64,000 bases of DNA from Paracoccus sp. MA (GTDB lineage Bacteria > Pseudomonadota > Alphaproteobacteria > Rhodobacterales > Rhodobacteraceae): positions 788,001-852,000 of the forward strand of contig NZ_CP087598.1 in the NCBI RefSeq assembly GCF_020990385.1. Reading direction: 5' to 3'. Below are positions 7,473 through 16,494 of this stretch, in pieces; positions within the stretch are counted from its first letter, which is position 1; every line of letters begins with the position of its first letter. Made by a program: the position numbers and the translations under genes. Under the pieces are notes generated by a model. The model was not told where the DNA came from, did no database searches, and saw nothing but the letters and a program-made list of their open reading frames with translations.

Positions 7473-9248
7473 ATGAGCGCCTATCGCAGCCATACCTGCG
7501 GCGAGTTGACCGCCGCTGCCGCCGGGTCCGAAGTCCGTCTGTCCGGCTGGGTCCACCGGGTCCGCGACCATGGCGGCGTGCTGTTCATCGACCTGCGCGA
7601 CCATTACGGCATCACCCAGGTGATCGCCGACAGCGACAGCCCCGCCTTTGCGGCGCTGGAAAAGCTGCGCGCCGAGACGGTGATCCGCATCGACGGCCGG
7701 GTGAAGCTGCGCGACCCGAGCCTGGTCAACCCCAAGCTGCCCACCGGCGAGATCGAGGTCTATGCCACCGCGATGGAGGTTCTGGGCGCCTCGGACGACC
7801 TGCCCCTGCCGGTCTTCGGCGACCAAGACTATCCCGAGGAGACGCGGCTGGCCTATCGCTTCCTCGACCTGCGCCGCGAAAGCCTGCACAACAACATCAT
7901 GCTGCGCTCGCGCGTGGTGAAATGGCTGCGGGACGCCATGTGGCAGCAGGGCTTCACCGAGTTCCAGACCCCGATCATCACCGCCAGCTCGCCCGAAGGG
8001 GCGCGCGACTTCCTGGTGCCCTCGCGGCTGCATCCGGGCAAGTTCTACGCCCTGCCGCAGGCGCCGCAGCAGTTCAAGCAGCTGATCATGGTCGCGGGCT
8101 TCGACAAGTATTTCCAGATCGCGCCCTGCTTCCGCGACGAGGACCCGCGCGCCGACCGCTCGCCCACCGATTTCTACCAGCTCGACATGGAGATGTCCTT
8201 CGTCGAGCAGGAGGACGTGTTCCGCGCCATCCAGCCGGTGATCCAGGGCCTGTTCGAGGAATTCGGCGGTGGCCGCCCCGTCGATGCGACCTGGCCCCGC
8301 ATTCCCTATGCCGAGGCGATGCTGAAATACGGCTCCGACAAGCCCGACCTGCGCAACCCGATCGAGATGCAGGTGGTCAGCGACCATTTCCGCGGCTCGG
8401 GCTTCGGCATCTTCGCGAAGCTGCTGGAGCAGGAGGGCACCGAGGTCCGCGCCATTCCGGCGCCCACCGGCGGCTCGCGCAAGTTCGCCGACCGCATGAA
8501 CGCCTTCGCGCAACAGCAGGGCCTGCCCGGCATGGGCTATATCTTCTGGCGCAAGGCCGAGGACGGCTCGACCGAGGCCGCCGGCCCCATCGCCAAGGCG
8601 CTCGGCCATGACAAGACCGAGGCGATCCGCCTGCAGCTGGGCCTGGGCGAGGGTGACGCCGCCTTCTTCCTGGGCGGCAAGCCCGAGGCTTTCGAGGCCG
8701 TCGCCGGCCGCGCCCGCAACGAGATCGGCCGCGAGCTGGGCCTGACCGACGAGAACCAGTTCAAATTCGCCTGGATCGTCGATTTTCCCATGTATGAGAA
8801 GGGCGAGGACGGCCGCATCGACTTCAGCCACAACCCGTTCAGCATGCCGCAAGGCGGGCTCGAGGCGCTGGAGGGCGACCCGCTTGCGGTCAAGGGCTAT
8901 CAATACGACCTGGCCTGCAACGGCTATGAGCTGGTCTCGGGCGCCATCCGCAACCACCGGCCGGAAATCATGTTCCGGGCCTTCGAACTGGCCGGCTATG
9001 GCCGCGACGAGGTCGAGAAGCGTTTCGGCGGCATGGTCAAGGCTTTCCGCTACGGCGCGCCGCCGCATGGCGGCTGCGCGGCGGGGATCGACCGCATCGT
9101 GATGCTGCTGGCCGACGAGGCGAACATCCGCGAGGTCATCATGTTCCCGATGAACCAGCGCGCCGAGGACCTGATGATGGGCGCCCCCAGCGAGCCGACG
9201 AACGAGCAGCTGCGCGAATTGCGCCTGCGCGTGCTGCCACGCGAGTGA
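7473..9248 (+). CDS. aspS: Aspartyl-tRNA synthetase
   Basis: This class II synthetase charges tRNA-Asp with aspartate in the cytoplasm. The 591-residue length fits the bacterial type. It has an N-terminal OB-fold anticodon-binding domain (about 1-105), a catalytic core with motif 2 [10 protein letters not shown] and motif 3 GIDRIVMLL near the C-terminus, and a GAD insertion (about 285-410). The start [12 protein letters not shown] has AGGGG seven bases upstream. Alphaproteobacterial enzymes of this type are often non-discriminating (Asp/Asn); this cannot be settled from sequence alone. A hairpin follows the stop. Confidence 0.97.
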   Translation: MSAYRSHTCGELTAAAAGSEVRLSGWVHRVRDHGGVLFIDLRDHYGITQVIADSDSPAFAALEKLRAETVIRIDGRVKLRDPSLVNPKLPTGEIEVYATAMEVLGASDDLPLPVFGDQDYPEETRLAYRFLDLRRESLHNNIMLRSRVVKWLRDAMWQQGFTEFQTPIITASSPEGARDFLVPSRLHPGKFYALPQAPQQFKQLIMVAGFDKYFQIAPCFRDEDPRADRSPTDFYQLDMEMSFVEQEDVFRAIQPVIQGLFEEFGGGRPVDATWPRIPYAEAMLKYGSDKPDLRNPIEMQVVSDHFRGSGFGIFAKLLEQEGTEVRAIPAPTGGSRKFADRMNAFAQQQGLPGMGYIFWRKAEDGSTEAAGPIAKALGHDKTEAIRLQLGLGEGDAAFFLGGKPEAFEAVAGRARNEIGRELGLTDENQFKFAWIVDFPMYEKGEDGRIDFSHNPFSMPQGGLEALEGDPLAVKGYQYDLACNGYELVSGAIRNHRPEIMFRAFELAGYGRDEVEKRFGGMVKAFRYGAPPHGGCAAGIDRIVMLLADEANIREVIMFPMNQRAEDLMMGAPSEPTNEQLRELRLRVLPRE

Positions 9249-9255
9249 CGGTTCG

Positions 9256-9278
9256 GCGGCGCCTTGCCGCAGCGCCGC
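9256..9278 (+). terminator. GC-rich hairpin after aspS
   Basis: GCGGCGC (9256-9262) and GCGCCGC (9272-9278) form a perfect 7-bp stem with a 9-base loop, eight bases past the aspS stop. There is no T-run, so it may be an mRNA 3'-end or stabilising structure rather than a strong intrinsic terminator. Confidence 0.35.
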
Positions 9279-9376
9279 ATCTGAAGAAAGCGTGAACTGA
9301 CCTTCGGCCGCGATCATGCCATACCTTGCGCATGGGGGCGATTTCCCCCCGCGAGGATGTCCGCAAGGATGATTGC

Positions 9377-10744
9377 ATGAGCTTTGGATTTCCCGAGCTG
9401 GCGGCGATCCGCCTGGGTTTTGGCCTGTCGCCGCGGATGCCCGCGCCCGCCGATGCCGAAGCGGTGCTGGCCAGCGCCGCGCAGGCTGGCCCCGGACCGC
9501 AGGCGATGACCACCGAAAGCGCGATGGACATGGCCAACCGCTTCCGCGCCGCCGCCCCGCTTCGGCGCGAGGGCGAGGCGCAGGAGAAAGAGTTCCAGCA
9601 GGCCAACCACGGGCTGATGCGGCTGCCCTTCCAGGACCTGCAGCGCCGGGTGGCGCGCGCCGTCGACGATCCGGTCGGCTTCGGCGAAAGGCTGGTGCAG
9701 TTCTGGAGCGACCATTTCACCGTGCGCCCGCTCAACAAGGTCGCCAACGGGCTGGCCATGGCCTTCGTGGACGAGGCGATCCGCCCGCATGTGAACGGCC
9801 GGTTCGAGGACATGTTCTTCGCCGCCGACACCCATCCGATGATGCTGATCTATCTGGACCAGATCTCGAGCCGGGGCCCGAATTCGCCCTTTGTCAGGAA
9901 CCGGCCGGCGCGCCATCTGGGCCTGAACGAAAACCTCGCCCGCGAGGCGCTGGAGCTGCATTCGCTGGGCGTGGGCGCCGGCTACGACCAGAAGGACGTG
10001 CGCGAGCTGGCCGAGCTGCTGACCGGGCTGAGCTTTTCCTACAAGGAGGGCTTCGACTTCAAGGCCGTCTGGGCGGAGCCGGGTGCCGAAACCGTGCTGG
10101 GCAAGTCCTATGGCGGTGGCCGGCGCGGCGGGCTCGAGGACATCCGCGCCGCCTTTCGCGACATCGCCCGTCACCCCGACACGGCGCGGCACCTGTCGCG
10201 CAAGCTGGCGGTGCATTTCGTCTCGGACACGCCGTCCGAGGATCTGGTCGACGCCATGGCGGCGGTCTGGCGCAACACCGGCGGCGATCTGCCCCAGGTC
10301 TATCGCGTGCTGGTCAGCCATCCCGAGCTTGCCTCGTCCCTGCGGCAGAAGGTGCGCCAGCCCTTCGACCTCGCCGTGGCCGGGTTGCGGGCCCTGGGCA
10401 TCCGCGGCGAACAGGTCGCGGGGCTCGACATTCCGGTCCTGCGCCGGGCGCTCTGGACGCCGATCGAGGCCATGGGCCAGCCCTGGGGCCAGCCCAAGGG
10501 ACCGGACGGCTGGCCGGAAGAGGCCGGGGCCTGGATCGCGCCGCAGACCCTGGCCGCGCGCATCAACTGGTCGCTGCGCATTCCCCGCATGCTGCTGGAC
10601 GAACTGCCCGACCCGCGCGAGATGCTGGTCTCGGCCTTCGGCGGCACGCAATCGGCGGAACTGGCCTGGGCGGTGCCCAAGGCGGAAAGCGCGGCCGAAG
10701 GCGTGGCGCTGATCCTCGCCTCGGGCGATTTCAACCGGCGATAG
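9377..10744 (+). CDS. DUF1800 family protein
   Basis: The 455-residue protein belongs to DUF1800: it has the characteristic LNENLAREALELHSLGVGAGYDQKDV stretch (about 194-219), which opens the family core, and the LTGLSFSY continuation. Function is unproven; the family almost always sits beside a DUF1501 gene, as here (nine bases between them), which suggests one secreted or periplasmic system. There is no clear signal peptide. The start MSFGFPELAAIR has AAGGA about eight bases upstream and is preferred over the in-frame ATG at 9326. Confidence 0.85.
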   Translation: MSFGFPELAAIRLGFGLSPRMPAPADAEAVLASAAQAGPGPQAMTTESAMDMANRFRAAAPLRREGEAQEKEFQQANHGLMRLPFQDLQRRVARAVDDPVGFGERLVQFWSDHFTVRPLNKVANGLAMAFVDEAIRPHVNGRFEDMFFAADTHPMMLIYLDQISSRGPNSPFVRNRPARHLGLNENLAREALELHSLGVGAGYDQKDVRELAELLTGLSFSYKEGFDFKAVWAEPGAETVLGKSYGGGRRGGLEDIRAAFRDIARHPDTARHLSRKLAVHFVSDTPSEDLVDAMAAVWRNTGGDLPQVYRVLVSHPELASSLRQKVRQPFDLAVAGLRALGIRGEQVAGLDIPVLRRALWTPIEAMGQPWGQPKGPDGWPEEAGAWIAPQTLAARINWSLRIPRMLLDELPDPREMLVSAFGGTQSAELAWAVPKAESAAEGVALILASGDFNRR

Positions 10745-10753
10745 GAGCGACGG

Positions 10754-11938
10754 ATGCTGACACTGGACCGACGCCTGTTTCTGAAAAGCGCGGCGCTGAT
10801 CGGCTGCTCGGCCGCGGCGCATCCCTTCCTGAACTCGATGACCTTCGCGGCGCTGCCGGGCGAGAACCGGCTGGTGGTCATCATCCTGCGCGGCGCCATG
10901 GACGGGCTGGACGCGATCCAGCCCTATGGCGACCCGATGCTGCGCAAGCTGCGTCGCGACCTCTCGGTGGGGCCGGAAAACGGCGCGCTGGACCTCGACG
11001 GCTTTTATGCGCTGCATCCGCGGCTCGAGCCGCTCCTGCCCTTGTGGCAGGCGGGCGAGCTGGCCTTCGCGCATGCGGTCTCGACCCCTTATCGCGACAA
11101 GCGCAGCCATTTCGACGGCCAGGACGTGCTGGAGGCCGGGACCGGCAACGACCTGCCGGTGGACCGCCGCATCGGCGGCTGGCTGAACCGGCTCTTGCAG
11201 GCCACGCCCGGCGCCAAGGCCGAGACCGCCTATTCCGTGGGCGTCGAGCAGATGCGGATCCTGGCGGGCGAGGCGGCGCATCTGAGCTGGGCGCCCCGCG
11301 CCGCGCTGACCCTGTCGGCGCAGGCGCAGACGCTGCTGGAGCATGTCTATCACGACGACCCGCTGTTTCGCGACGCGGCGCGGGACGCGGTGCAGATCGG
11401 TGCCGAGACCTTGGATGATGTCGGCAAGATGCAGGGGCCGACCGCCGATGCGCAGGCGCTGGCGGCCTTTGCGGCCAGCCGGCTGAATGGCGAAAGCCGC
11501 ATCGCCGCCTTCTCGATCCCCGGCTGGGACAGCCATGCCAACCAGCCGGCGGTGCTTGGCCGGGCGCTGGACCGGCTGGCCGCGGCGATCCTGAAGCTGC
11601 GCGAGGGGCTGGGGCCGAACTGGGGCCGGACCACGGTGCTGGCCATGACCGAATTCGGCCGCACGGTGCGCGAGAACGGCTCGGGCGGCACCGATCACGG
11701 CACCGGCGGCGCCCTGCTGATGGCGGGGGGCGCGATCCGCGGCGGGCGTGGCTATGGCGACTGGCCGGGGCTGGGCGAGGGCCAGCTTTACGCCGAGCGC
11801 GACCTGATGCCCATGCGCGACATCCGCGCCTATGCCGGCTGGGCCATGCACGGGCTGTTCGGGATCGAGCGCGACCGGCTGGAGCGCACGATCTTCCCGG
11901 GCCTCGAGCTTGGCGACGATCCCGGGATGCTGGCCTGA
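10754..11938 (+). CDS. DUF1501 family protein with Tat-like signal
   Basis: The 394-residue protein belongs to DUF1501, which is related to the alkaline phosphatase/sulfatase fold. The N-terminus DRRLFLKSAALIGCSAAAHP carries an RRxFLK motif and a hydrophobic stretch, fitting twin-arginine export of a folded protein. Internal signatures include VIILRGAMDGLDAIQPYGDP, GWDSHANQ and MTEFGRTVRENGSGGTDHG, the last two holding probable metal-binding His/Asp residues. It forms an operon with the preceding DUF1800 gene. The substrate is unknown. Confidence 0.88.
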   Translation: MLTLDRRLFLKSAALIGCSAAAHPFLNSMTFAALPGENRLVVIILRGAMDGLDAIQPYGDPMLRKLRRDLSVGPENGALDLDGFYALHPRLEPLLPLWQAGELAFAHAVSTPYRDKRSHFDGQDVLEAGTGNDLPVDRRIGGWLNRLLQATPGAKAETAYSVGVEQMRILAGEAAHLSWAPRAALTLSAQAQTLLEHVYHDDPLFRDAARDAVQIGAETLDDVGKMQGPTADAQALAAFAASRLNGESRIAAFSIPGWDSHANQPAVLGRALDRLAAAILKLREGLGPNWGRTTVLAMTEFGRTVRENGSGGTDHGTGGALLMAGGAIRGGRGYGDWPGLGEGQLYAERDLMPMRDIRAYAGWAMHGLFGIERDRLERTIFPGLELGDDPGMLA

Positions 11939-12526
11939 GCTTCTCGCCACAGCGTGCCTGACGGCAAGGGCTCGGCGAGCCTGCCGAGTGGCGCGGGGCG
12001 TCTGCGTTGGCACCTGGCTGGCGGCCTAGGGCGGGCGCGGGGCTGGCGAACTTTCCGCCAGGGCCTTCCTGACGATCCGGGCGCGCGGTCCCGCGCATCG
12101 CCGGAAGATGATCCGGCTGCCGGTCCGCCATCCGGAGGCCACGGTTGCGGCAATTCAGCCACGCCCGTCTCGGGCCCCGGATTTCCCGGTGTCCCGACCT
12201 GAAGCGCCATGCTGGAGCGGGCGCCTTGCTCGGTCTTTCCTCGCCGATGACCCGGGGGGCGCCAAGTCTTGACGGCATTCGCGCGGTTGGAATGCTCTTA
12301 GCAACCAGCAACCAGCAACCAGCAACCAGCAACCAGCAACCAGCAACCAGCAACCAGCAACCAGCTCATTGTTGTCGAAGGGGCGTGTTCGCGGCGGCAT
12401 TCCTTCGTAGCGCCCCGGGCCTGCGGAGTTGTTGGCCAAGGGCATGTCTGGCAGCCGCGCCTCTGGCGGCCTTGACCTCGGCGGCGATCCGCGGATGCTG
12501 GCCGGGATCCTGACGGAGTCCCGCCC
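11939..12526. other. 588-bp non-coding stretch holding a VNTR
   Basis: No convincing gene is present; open frames here on both strands lack ribosome sites and family resemblance, and those over the repeat only translate the heptamer. Notable contents are the GCAACCA array (12301-12363), an inverted repeat GCATTC-N9-GAATGC (12275-12295) immediately before it, and a second copy GCATTCC (12397-12403) that forms a 7-bp inverted repeat with GGAATGC (12289-12295) around the array. Confidence 0.6.
12301..12363. repeat. Tandem heptamer repeat (GCAACCA)x9
   Basis: Nine perfect copies of GCAACCA (63 bp) run head to tail, followed by a partial GC. The array is non-coding, between the DUF1501 and GNAT genes. 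Because all copies are identical it is either young or prone to slippage, and copy number probably varies between strains. The unit is far too short and has no spacers, so it is not a CRISPR array. Confidence 0.97.
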
Positions 12527-13354
12527 ATGTCCGACGACCCCGCCGCCCGCCCTCCTTCGCCCAGCACCGCTGGCGACGGCGGCGCCCCTGATCGCCGCGG
12601 CGGCAGCGGCAGCGACGCCAAGCCCCCCGGCATCGCGCCGCCCGCCAGTCCCGAACCCGGTGCGGTTCGCCCCGGCTCCCGTCCGACCGGCCCGGAGGTC
12701 GTCGGCTTCACTCCGCCGCCGCTGCCCGGTCCGGCGCGGATCGAAGGCGGCCATGTGCTGCTGGAGCGGCTGGACCACCGGTGCCATGCCGGGGATCTGT
12801 TCGCAGCCAATCAGGGCCAGGACTGGGTCTGGGACTATCTGGGCTATGGGCCCTTCGTCGATCTTGCCGCCTATCGCGACTGGCAGGCCGAGATGGCCGC
12901 CAAGAGGGATCCGTATTTCTATGCCTTGCGCGACCGCGTCTCGGGCAGGGTGGGCGGGCTGGCCGCCTTCCTGCGCATCGATCCCGCCAATGGCGTGATC
13001 GAGATCGGCCATATCGAGATCGCGCCCGCGATGCAGCGCACCCCCGCCGCGACCGAGGCGATCTCGCTGATGATCGGCTGGGCCTTCGATGCGGGCTACC
13101 GCCGGGTCGAGTGGAAATGCGATGCGCTGAACGCCCCTTCGCGCCGGGCCGCATTGCGCTATGGCTTCACCTTCGAGGGGATCTTCCGCCAGCACATGAT
13201 CTATAAGGGGCGCAACCGCGACACGGCCTGGTTCGCCATCATCGACCGCGACTGGCCGCGGCTTGCCGGCGCGCATCGGGCATGGCTTGCGCCCGGAAAT
13301 TTCGATGCCGAGGGCCGGCAGCGGCAAAGCCTCTCGGCGCTGACCGCAGGCTGA
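12527..13354 (+). CDS. GNAT family N-acetyltransferase with proline-rich N-terminus
   Basis: The 275-residue protein has a disordered Pro/Gly/Ser-rich N-terminal extension (1 to about 65) followed by a RimJ/RimL-type GNAT domain (about 70-245). The latter contains IEIGHIEIAPAMQRTPAATEA (acetyl-CoA-binding region) and EWKCDALNAPSRRAALRYGF. Such enzymes acetylate amino groups of proteins or small molecules; the substrate is unknown. The start has GGAG eight bases upstream. The extension is unusual for this family. It converges on the response regulator gene, with only four bases between the two stops. Confidence 0.82.
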   Translation: MSDDPAARPPSPSTAGDGGAPDRRGGSGSDAKPPGIAPPASPEPGAVRPGSRPTGPEVVGFTPPPLPGPARIEGGHVLLERLDHRCHAGDLFAANQGQDWVWDYLGYGPFVDLAAYRDWQAEMAAKRDPYFYALRDRVSGRVGGLAAFLRIDPANGVIEIGHIEIAPAMQRTPAATEAISLMIGWAFDAGYRRVEWKCDALNAPSRRAALRYGFTFEGIFRQHMIYKGRNRDTAWFAIIDRDWPRLAGAHRAWLAPGNFDAEGRQRQSLSALTAG

Positions 13355-13358
13355 CGGC

Positions 13359-14087
13359 TCAGGAAATCCGCGCCGCGGCCAGCCTGTCCTGCACCAGCCC
13401 GCTGATGCGCGCCAGATCGGTGGCCAGGGCCTGCCCCCGGGCATGGTCGCGGGCCAGCGCCGTCGCCGCATCCTCAAGCGTCCGGTCATGCGCCGAGCGC
13501 GCAACCCCCGCCAGGAAGCGCGCGATATAGTCGATGGCCGCCGTGTCGTCCGCCTGGGACAGCACATCGGCGACATGGGCCAGGTCGTCGCGCAGCGCCT
13601 CGGGATCGGCGGCGATCATGTCGTCGGGCAGCACGCGCAGGCCCGGAGGGCGCGCCTCGGGCGGCAGGGCGGCCAGGATCGCCTCCTGGAATGCGGCGAG
13701 GCTTTCGATGGGCTTCGTCAGGAAACCGTCCGCCCCGGCCCGCATCACCGCATCCCGATTCGCCGGATCGCCCGAGATGCCGAGGATCACCGGCACCCGC
13801 GGCAGCGCCCGGGCGATGGTGGCGATCATGTCCGCGCCGTCGCCGTCGGGCAGGCCCATGTCGACGATCACCGCGCCGGGGCGATAGGTCTGCAGATGCC
13901 GCAGGGCCGAACGGATGCTGTCGGCCCGACGGATGCGCGCGCCGGAGCGCAGGCACAGCAGGCGCACCGCCTCGGAGGCGACGCGCGAATCCTCGACCAC
14001 CAGCACCGTCAGGCCGGTCAGCGGTCGGTCGGGCAGGGTGGCCCGCCAGGTGGGGAATTCTTCCGCACCGATCCTTTCCTGTTCCAT
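13359..14087 (-). CDS. Response regulator with extended C-terminal region
   Basis: The 242-residue protein has a receiver domain (about 25-142) with acidic pair E32/D33, phospho-acceptor D76 (VIVDMGLPDG), switch Ser105 and Lys125 (TKPIES). The C-terminal 100 residues are helical and Ala/Asp/Arg-rich with no recognised DNA-binding or enzymatic domain; they could be an Hpt-like helical bundle, but the HENKG phospho-His motif is not evident. No kinase gene is adjacent. A CtrA-like box lies about 56 bases upstream of the start, suggesting cell-cycle or CtrA-network control. Confidence 0.82.
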   Translation of the reverse strand: MEQERIGAEEFPTWRATLPDRPLTGLTVLVVEDSRVASEAVRLLCLRSGARIRRADSIRSALRHLQTYRPGAVIVDMGLPDGDGADMIATIARALPRVPVILGISGDPANRDAVMRAGADGFLTKPIESLAAFQEAILAALPPEARPPGLRVLPDDMIAADPEALRDDLAHVADVLSQADDTAAIDYIARFLAGVARSAHDRTLEDAATALARDHARGQALATDLARISGLVQDRLAAARIS

Positions 14088-14142
14088 CTCGCAAAATCCT
14101 AACTGGGAATCACCGTCTGTCCCCGAGGATTGCGCGATTTCC

Positions 14143-14158
14143 CTAAGAAGCGGTTAAC
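14143..14158. promoter_or_regulatory. CtrA-like binding box (one mismatch)
   Basis: CTAA-GAAGCGG-TTAAC fits the CtrA consensus TTAA-N7-TTAAC with one mismatch. It lies in the divergent gap between the response regulator (starts at 14087, minus) and the methylmalonyl-CoA epimerase gene (starts at 14225). Which gene it serves cannot be decided from sequence. Confidence 0.4.
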
Positions 14159-14224
14159 GGCGCTTTCTTTTCCTTTCCCCCGCCGCCTTGTGGTCCTAGA
14201 AGGGCGCAAACGACGGAGGAAGTG

Positions 14225-14629
14225 ATGATCGGACGCCTGAACCATGTCGCCATCGCCGTGCCCGACCTGAAGGCGGCGGCCGCGCAATATGAAAACAGCC
14301 TTGGCGCCAGGGTCGGCGCGCCGCAGGACGAGCCCGACCACGGCGTCACCGTCGTCTTCATCGAACTGCCGAACACCAAGATCGAACTGCTCTATCCGCT
14401 GGGCGAGAACAGCCCGATCAGGGGCTTTCTGGACAAGAACCCCTCGGGCGGCATCCACCACATGTGCTTCGAGGTCGAGGACATTCTGGCCGCCCGCGAC
14501 AAGCTGAAAGCCGAAGGCGCGCGCGTGCTGGGCGATGGCGAGCCCAAGATCGGCGCCCACGGCAAGCCGGTGCTGTTCCTGCATCCCAAAGATTTCAACG
14601 GCTGCCTGATCGAGCTGGAGCAGGTCTGA
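14225..14629 (+). CDS. mce: Methylmalonyl-CoA epimerase
   Basis: This vicinal oxygen chelate (VOC) protein of 134 residues interconverts (S)- and (R)-methylmalonyl-CoA in propionyl-CoA catabolism. It shows the family signatures LNHVAIAVPDL (metal ligand H7), PNTKIELLYP, GGIHHMCFEVED (ligand His) and FNGCLIELEQ (ligand Glu). The ATG at 14225 is preceded by GGAGG; the GTG one codon earlier is less likely. The following DUF1467 gene overlaps its stop by one base, a pairing seen across alphaproteobacteria. Confidence 0.94.
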   Translation: MIGRLNHVAIAVPDLKAAAAQYENSLGARVGAPQDEPDHGVTVVFIELPNTKIELLYPLGENSPIRGFLDKNPSGGIHHMCFEVEDILAARDKLKAEGARVLGDGEPKIGAHGKPVLFLHPKDFNGCLIELEQV

Positions 14630-14889
14630 TGAGTCTGACCGGGGGCATCGTGCTTTATGCCGTGCTGTGGTTTCTGGTGCTGTTCGTGCTGCTGCCGATC
14701 GGCCAGCAGTCGCAGGCGGATGTCGGGCAGGTGACGCCGGGCACCCCGGCCGGCGCCCCGCACGAGCCGAAGCTGAAGAAGAAGATGCTGTGGGCGACGC
14801 TGATCGCCGCGCTGATCTGGGGCGCGATCGCCTATGTCATCATCGGCGGCATCATCACCCGCGCCGATCTGGACGCCTGGACGCGCTGA
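14629..14889 (+). CDS. DUF1467 family small membrane protein
   Basis: The 86-residue protein has two hydrophobic segments (about 6-24 and 54-76) separated by a polar loop, matching DUF1467. Function is unknown. Its ATG overlaps the mce stop (TGATG), so the two are translationally coupled. Its last 35 bases overlap tail-to-tail with the opposite-strand EI24 gene. Confidence 0.85.
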   Translation: MSLTGGIVLYAVLWFLVLFVLLPIGQQSQADVGQVTPGTPAGAPHEPKLKKKMLWATLIAALIWGAIAYVIIGGIITRADLDAWTR

Positions 14890-15556
14890 TATGGTAAAGG
14901 TGGGTGAAGCCCGCCGCCGCCAGCACCGGAACGACCACGTTCAGCACCGGCACGGTCAGGAGAGCCGCGATCAGCACCCCCAGCGTGGTGGCCTGCGCCG
15001 TCAGGCCGCGGCGCAGGGCGGTCGCTTGCGGTTCGTGCAGGTGGCGGCGCGCCGCCATCTGGAAGAATTCGCGTCCCAGCAGCCAGCCGTTGCCGCCATA
15101 GAACAGCACCGAAGCCAGCGGGCCGAGGAAGGGCGTCAGCACCAGCGTCGCCAGCGTGACCAGGATCACCGCGCCCATGACGGCCAGCGATTCCCAGAGC
15201 CCGTCCCAGAAATCGACCGGCAGGCCCTTGGCGGAGGGGTAATGCGTTTCCTCGACCGCCTCGGCGACCTGCTCGGCGAACAGGCCCGAAAAGCCCGCCG
15301 CCACCGGGATCATCAGGAAGATGCTCATCAGCGGAAACAGCAGCAGCGAGCTCCAGGACAGGGCCGGGGCCAGGGGGACAGCGCCGATCCAGGGCAGGGT
15401 CAGCGTCTCGGGCGCGAAGGCGCGGATGGCCCAGAAGGCCCCGGCCTGCAGCGCCGCGAACAACACCAGCGTCAGCGCCACGCCAAGCGCCACCACGCCG
15501 AAGATGCGCGGCCGCAGCAGGTCGCCCCAGGCCAGGACCAGCGCGCGGATCACCAT
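14855..15556 (-). CDS. EI24 domain (CysZ-like) membrane protein
   Basis: The 233-residue protein resembles the EI24/CysZ family: several hydrophobic segments (about 19-45, 65-90, 125-150, 185-215), the FYGGNGWLLGREFFQMAARRH motif and an amphipathic middle region. CysZ members are sulfate permeases; many alphaproteobacterial EI24 proteins have no known substrate and no sulfur genes lie nearby, so CysZ function is not claimed. Its ATG directly abuts the stop of the nitroreductase gene upstream (TAGATG), implying one transcript. Confidence 0.85.
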   Translation of the reverse strand: MVIRALVLAWGDLLRPRIFGVVALGVALTLVLFAALQAGAFWAIRAFAPETLTLPWIGAVPLAPALSWSSLLLFPLMSIFLMIPVAAGFSGLFAEQVAEAVEETHYPSAKGLPVDFWDGLWESLAVMGAVILVTLATLVLTPFLGPLASVLFYGGNGWLLGREFFQMAARRHLHEPQATALRRGLTAQATTLGVLIAALLTVPVLNVVVPVLAAAGFTHLYHISASRRPDRRG

Positions 15557-16123
15557 CTAGAGGAACGTCGTCTTGGCCGCGACATCGGGGCGCGGCCGCT
15601 CGGGCGGGGTGGCGCCGCGCTGGCCGATATGGATCAGGCCGACGATGCGCTCGTCCTCGCCGATGCCCAGATGCGCGCGGGCGAAACCCGGCTCGGCGGC
15701 CGGGCCGGTCAGCCAGGCTGCGCCATAGCCCGCCGCCAGCGCCGCATTCAGCAGCTCCAGGCAGACCGCCCCGGCCGAAAGGAACTGCTCCCATTCCGGG
15801 ATCTTGGGGTTGTCGACCGGGGCCGAGACCACCGCGACGATCACCGGCGAGGCGAAGGCCGAGCGGGCCTTCTCCACCGCCGCGTCGTCGCCGCCCCCCT
15901 CGGCGACATGCTCGGCCAGCACCGGGGCCAGCCGGTCCAGCGTGGCGCGTTCCAGCACCACGAAGCGCCAGGGCTCCAGCTTGCCGTGGTCGGGGACGCG
16001 GGCCGCCAGCTCCAGCAGGTCCATCAGCTCGGCGCGCGAGGGGGCCGGCCCGCCGAGCAGCTTCGGCGGATGCGAGCGGCGGCGGCGCAGGAAGGCCAGG
16101 GTGGCGGGGTCGGCATGTTCCAT
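15557..16123 (-). CDS. Nitroreductase family protein (YdjA-like)
   Basis: The 188-residue flavoprotein fits the small YdjA-type nitroreductase subgroup: RRRSHPPKLL near the N-terminus (FMN phosphate contact), ARVPDHGKLEPWRFVV, and GAVCLELLNAALAAGYGAAWLTG. These enzymes reduce nitro compounds or quinones with NAD(P)H; the natural substrate is unknown. The ATG at 16123 has GAGG five bases upstream and is preferred over 16147. It is first in a two-gene unit with the EI24 gene. Confidence 0.88.
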   Translation of the reverse strand: MEHADPATLAFLRRRRSHPPKLLGGPAPSRAELMDLLELAARVPDHGKLEPWRFVVLERATLDRLAPVLAEHVAEGGGDDAAVEKARSAFASPVIVAVVSAPVDNPKIPEWEQFLSAGAVCLELLNAALAAGYGAAWLTGPAAEPGFARAHLGIGEDERIVGLIHIGQRGATPPERPRPDVAAKTTFL

Positions 16124-16227
16124 TCGGTCCTCGTCGGGTTCGCGCATGTCCTGGTCCCAGATAGCCCTGCAGGCCCGGCAGCGCCAGCCGGCATTGCCTT
16201 TTTCGCCGCGCCCGGCTTCAAGGGGGC

Positions 16228-16494
16228 ATGACCGACCTGAGCCATCTTGCCCGGCCCGGCGCCGAAATCGCCGTGCGCGTCACCCCGCGCGCCTCGCGCA
16301 ACGCGGTGATCCTGGACGGAGAGACGATCCGCGTCACCGTCACCACGGTGCCCGAGGACGGCAAGGCCAATGCCGCCGTGGTCAAGCTGCTGGCCAAGGC
16401 GCTGGGGGTGGCCAAGTCGCGGCTGGTGCTGGTGCGCGGCGCCACCGCCCGCGACAAGCTGTTCCGGCTCGATCAGCCGCGCTCCAGCCGGTAG
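16228..16494 (+). CDS. DUF167 / YggU family protein
   Basis: The 88-residue protein shows the YggU signatures AVRVTPRASRNAV, VTTVPEDGKANAAVVKLLAKALGV and LVRGATARDKLFRL. This is a small conserved cytosolic family of unproven role. It is divergent from the nitroreductase gene and overlaps tail-to-tail by 22 bases with the opposite-strand gene ending at 16473. Confidence 0.88.
   Translation: MTDLSHLARPGAEIAVRVTPRASRNAVILDGETIRVTVTTVPEDGKANAAVVKLLAKALGVAKSRLVLVRGATARDKLFRLDQPRSSR

Noticed and set aside
12301..12363. Possible CRISPR array
   Set aside because: Seven-base units with no spacers and no cas genes nearby; this is a simple tandem repeat.
12155..13576. Long minus-strand open frame across the heptamer repeat and GNAT gene
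   Set aside because: It is antisense to the GNAT gene, Arg-rich, has no ribosome site and contains LVAGCWL repeats that only reflect the heptamer array.
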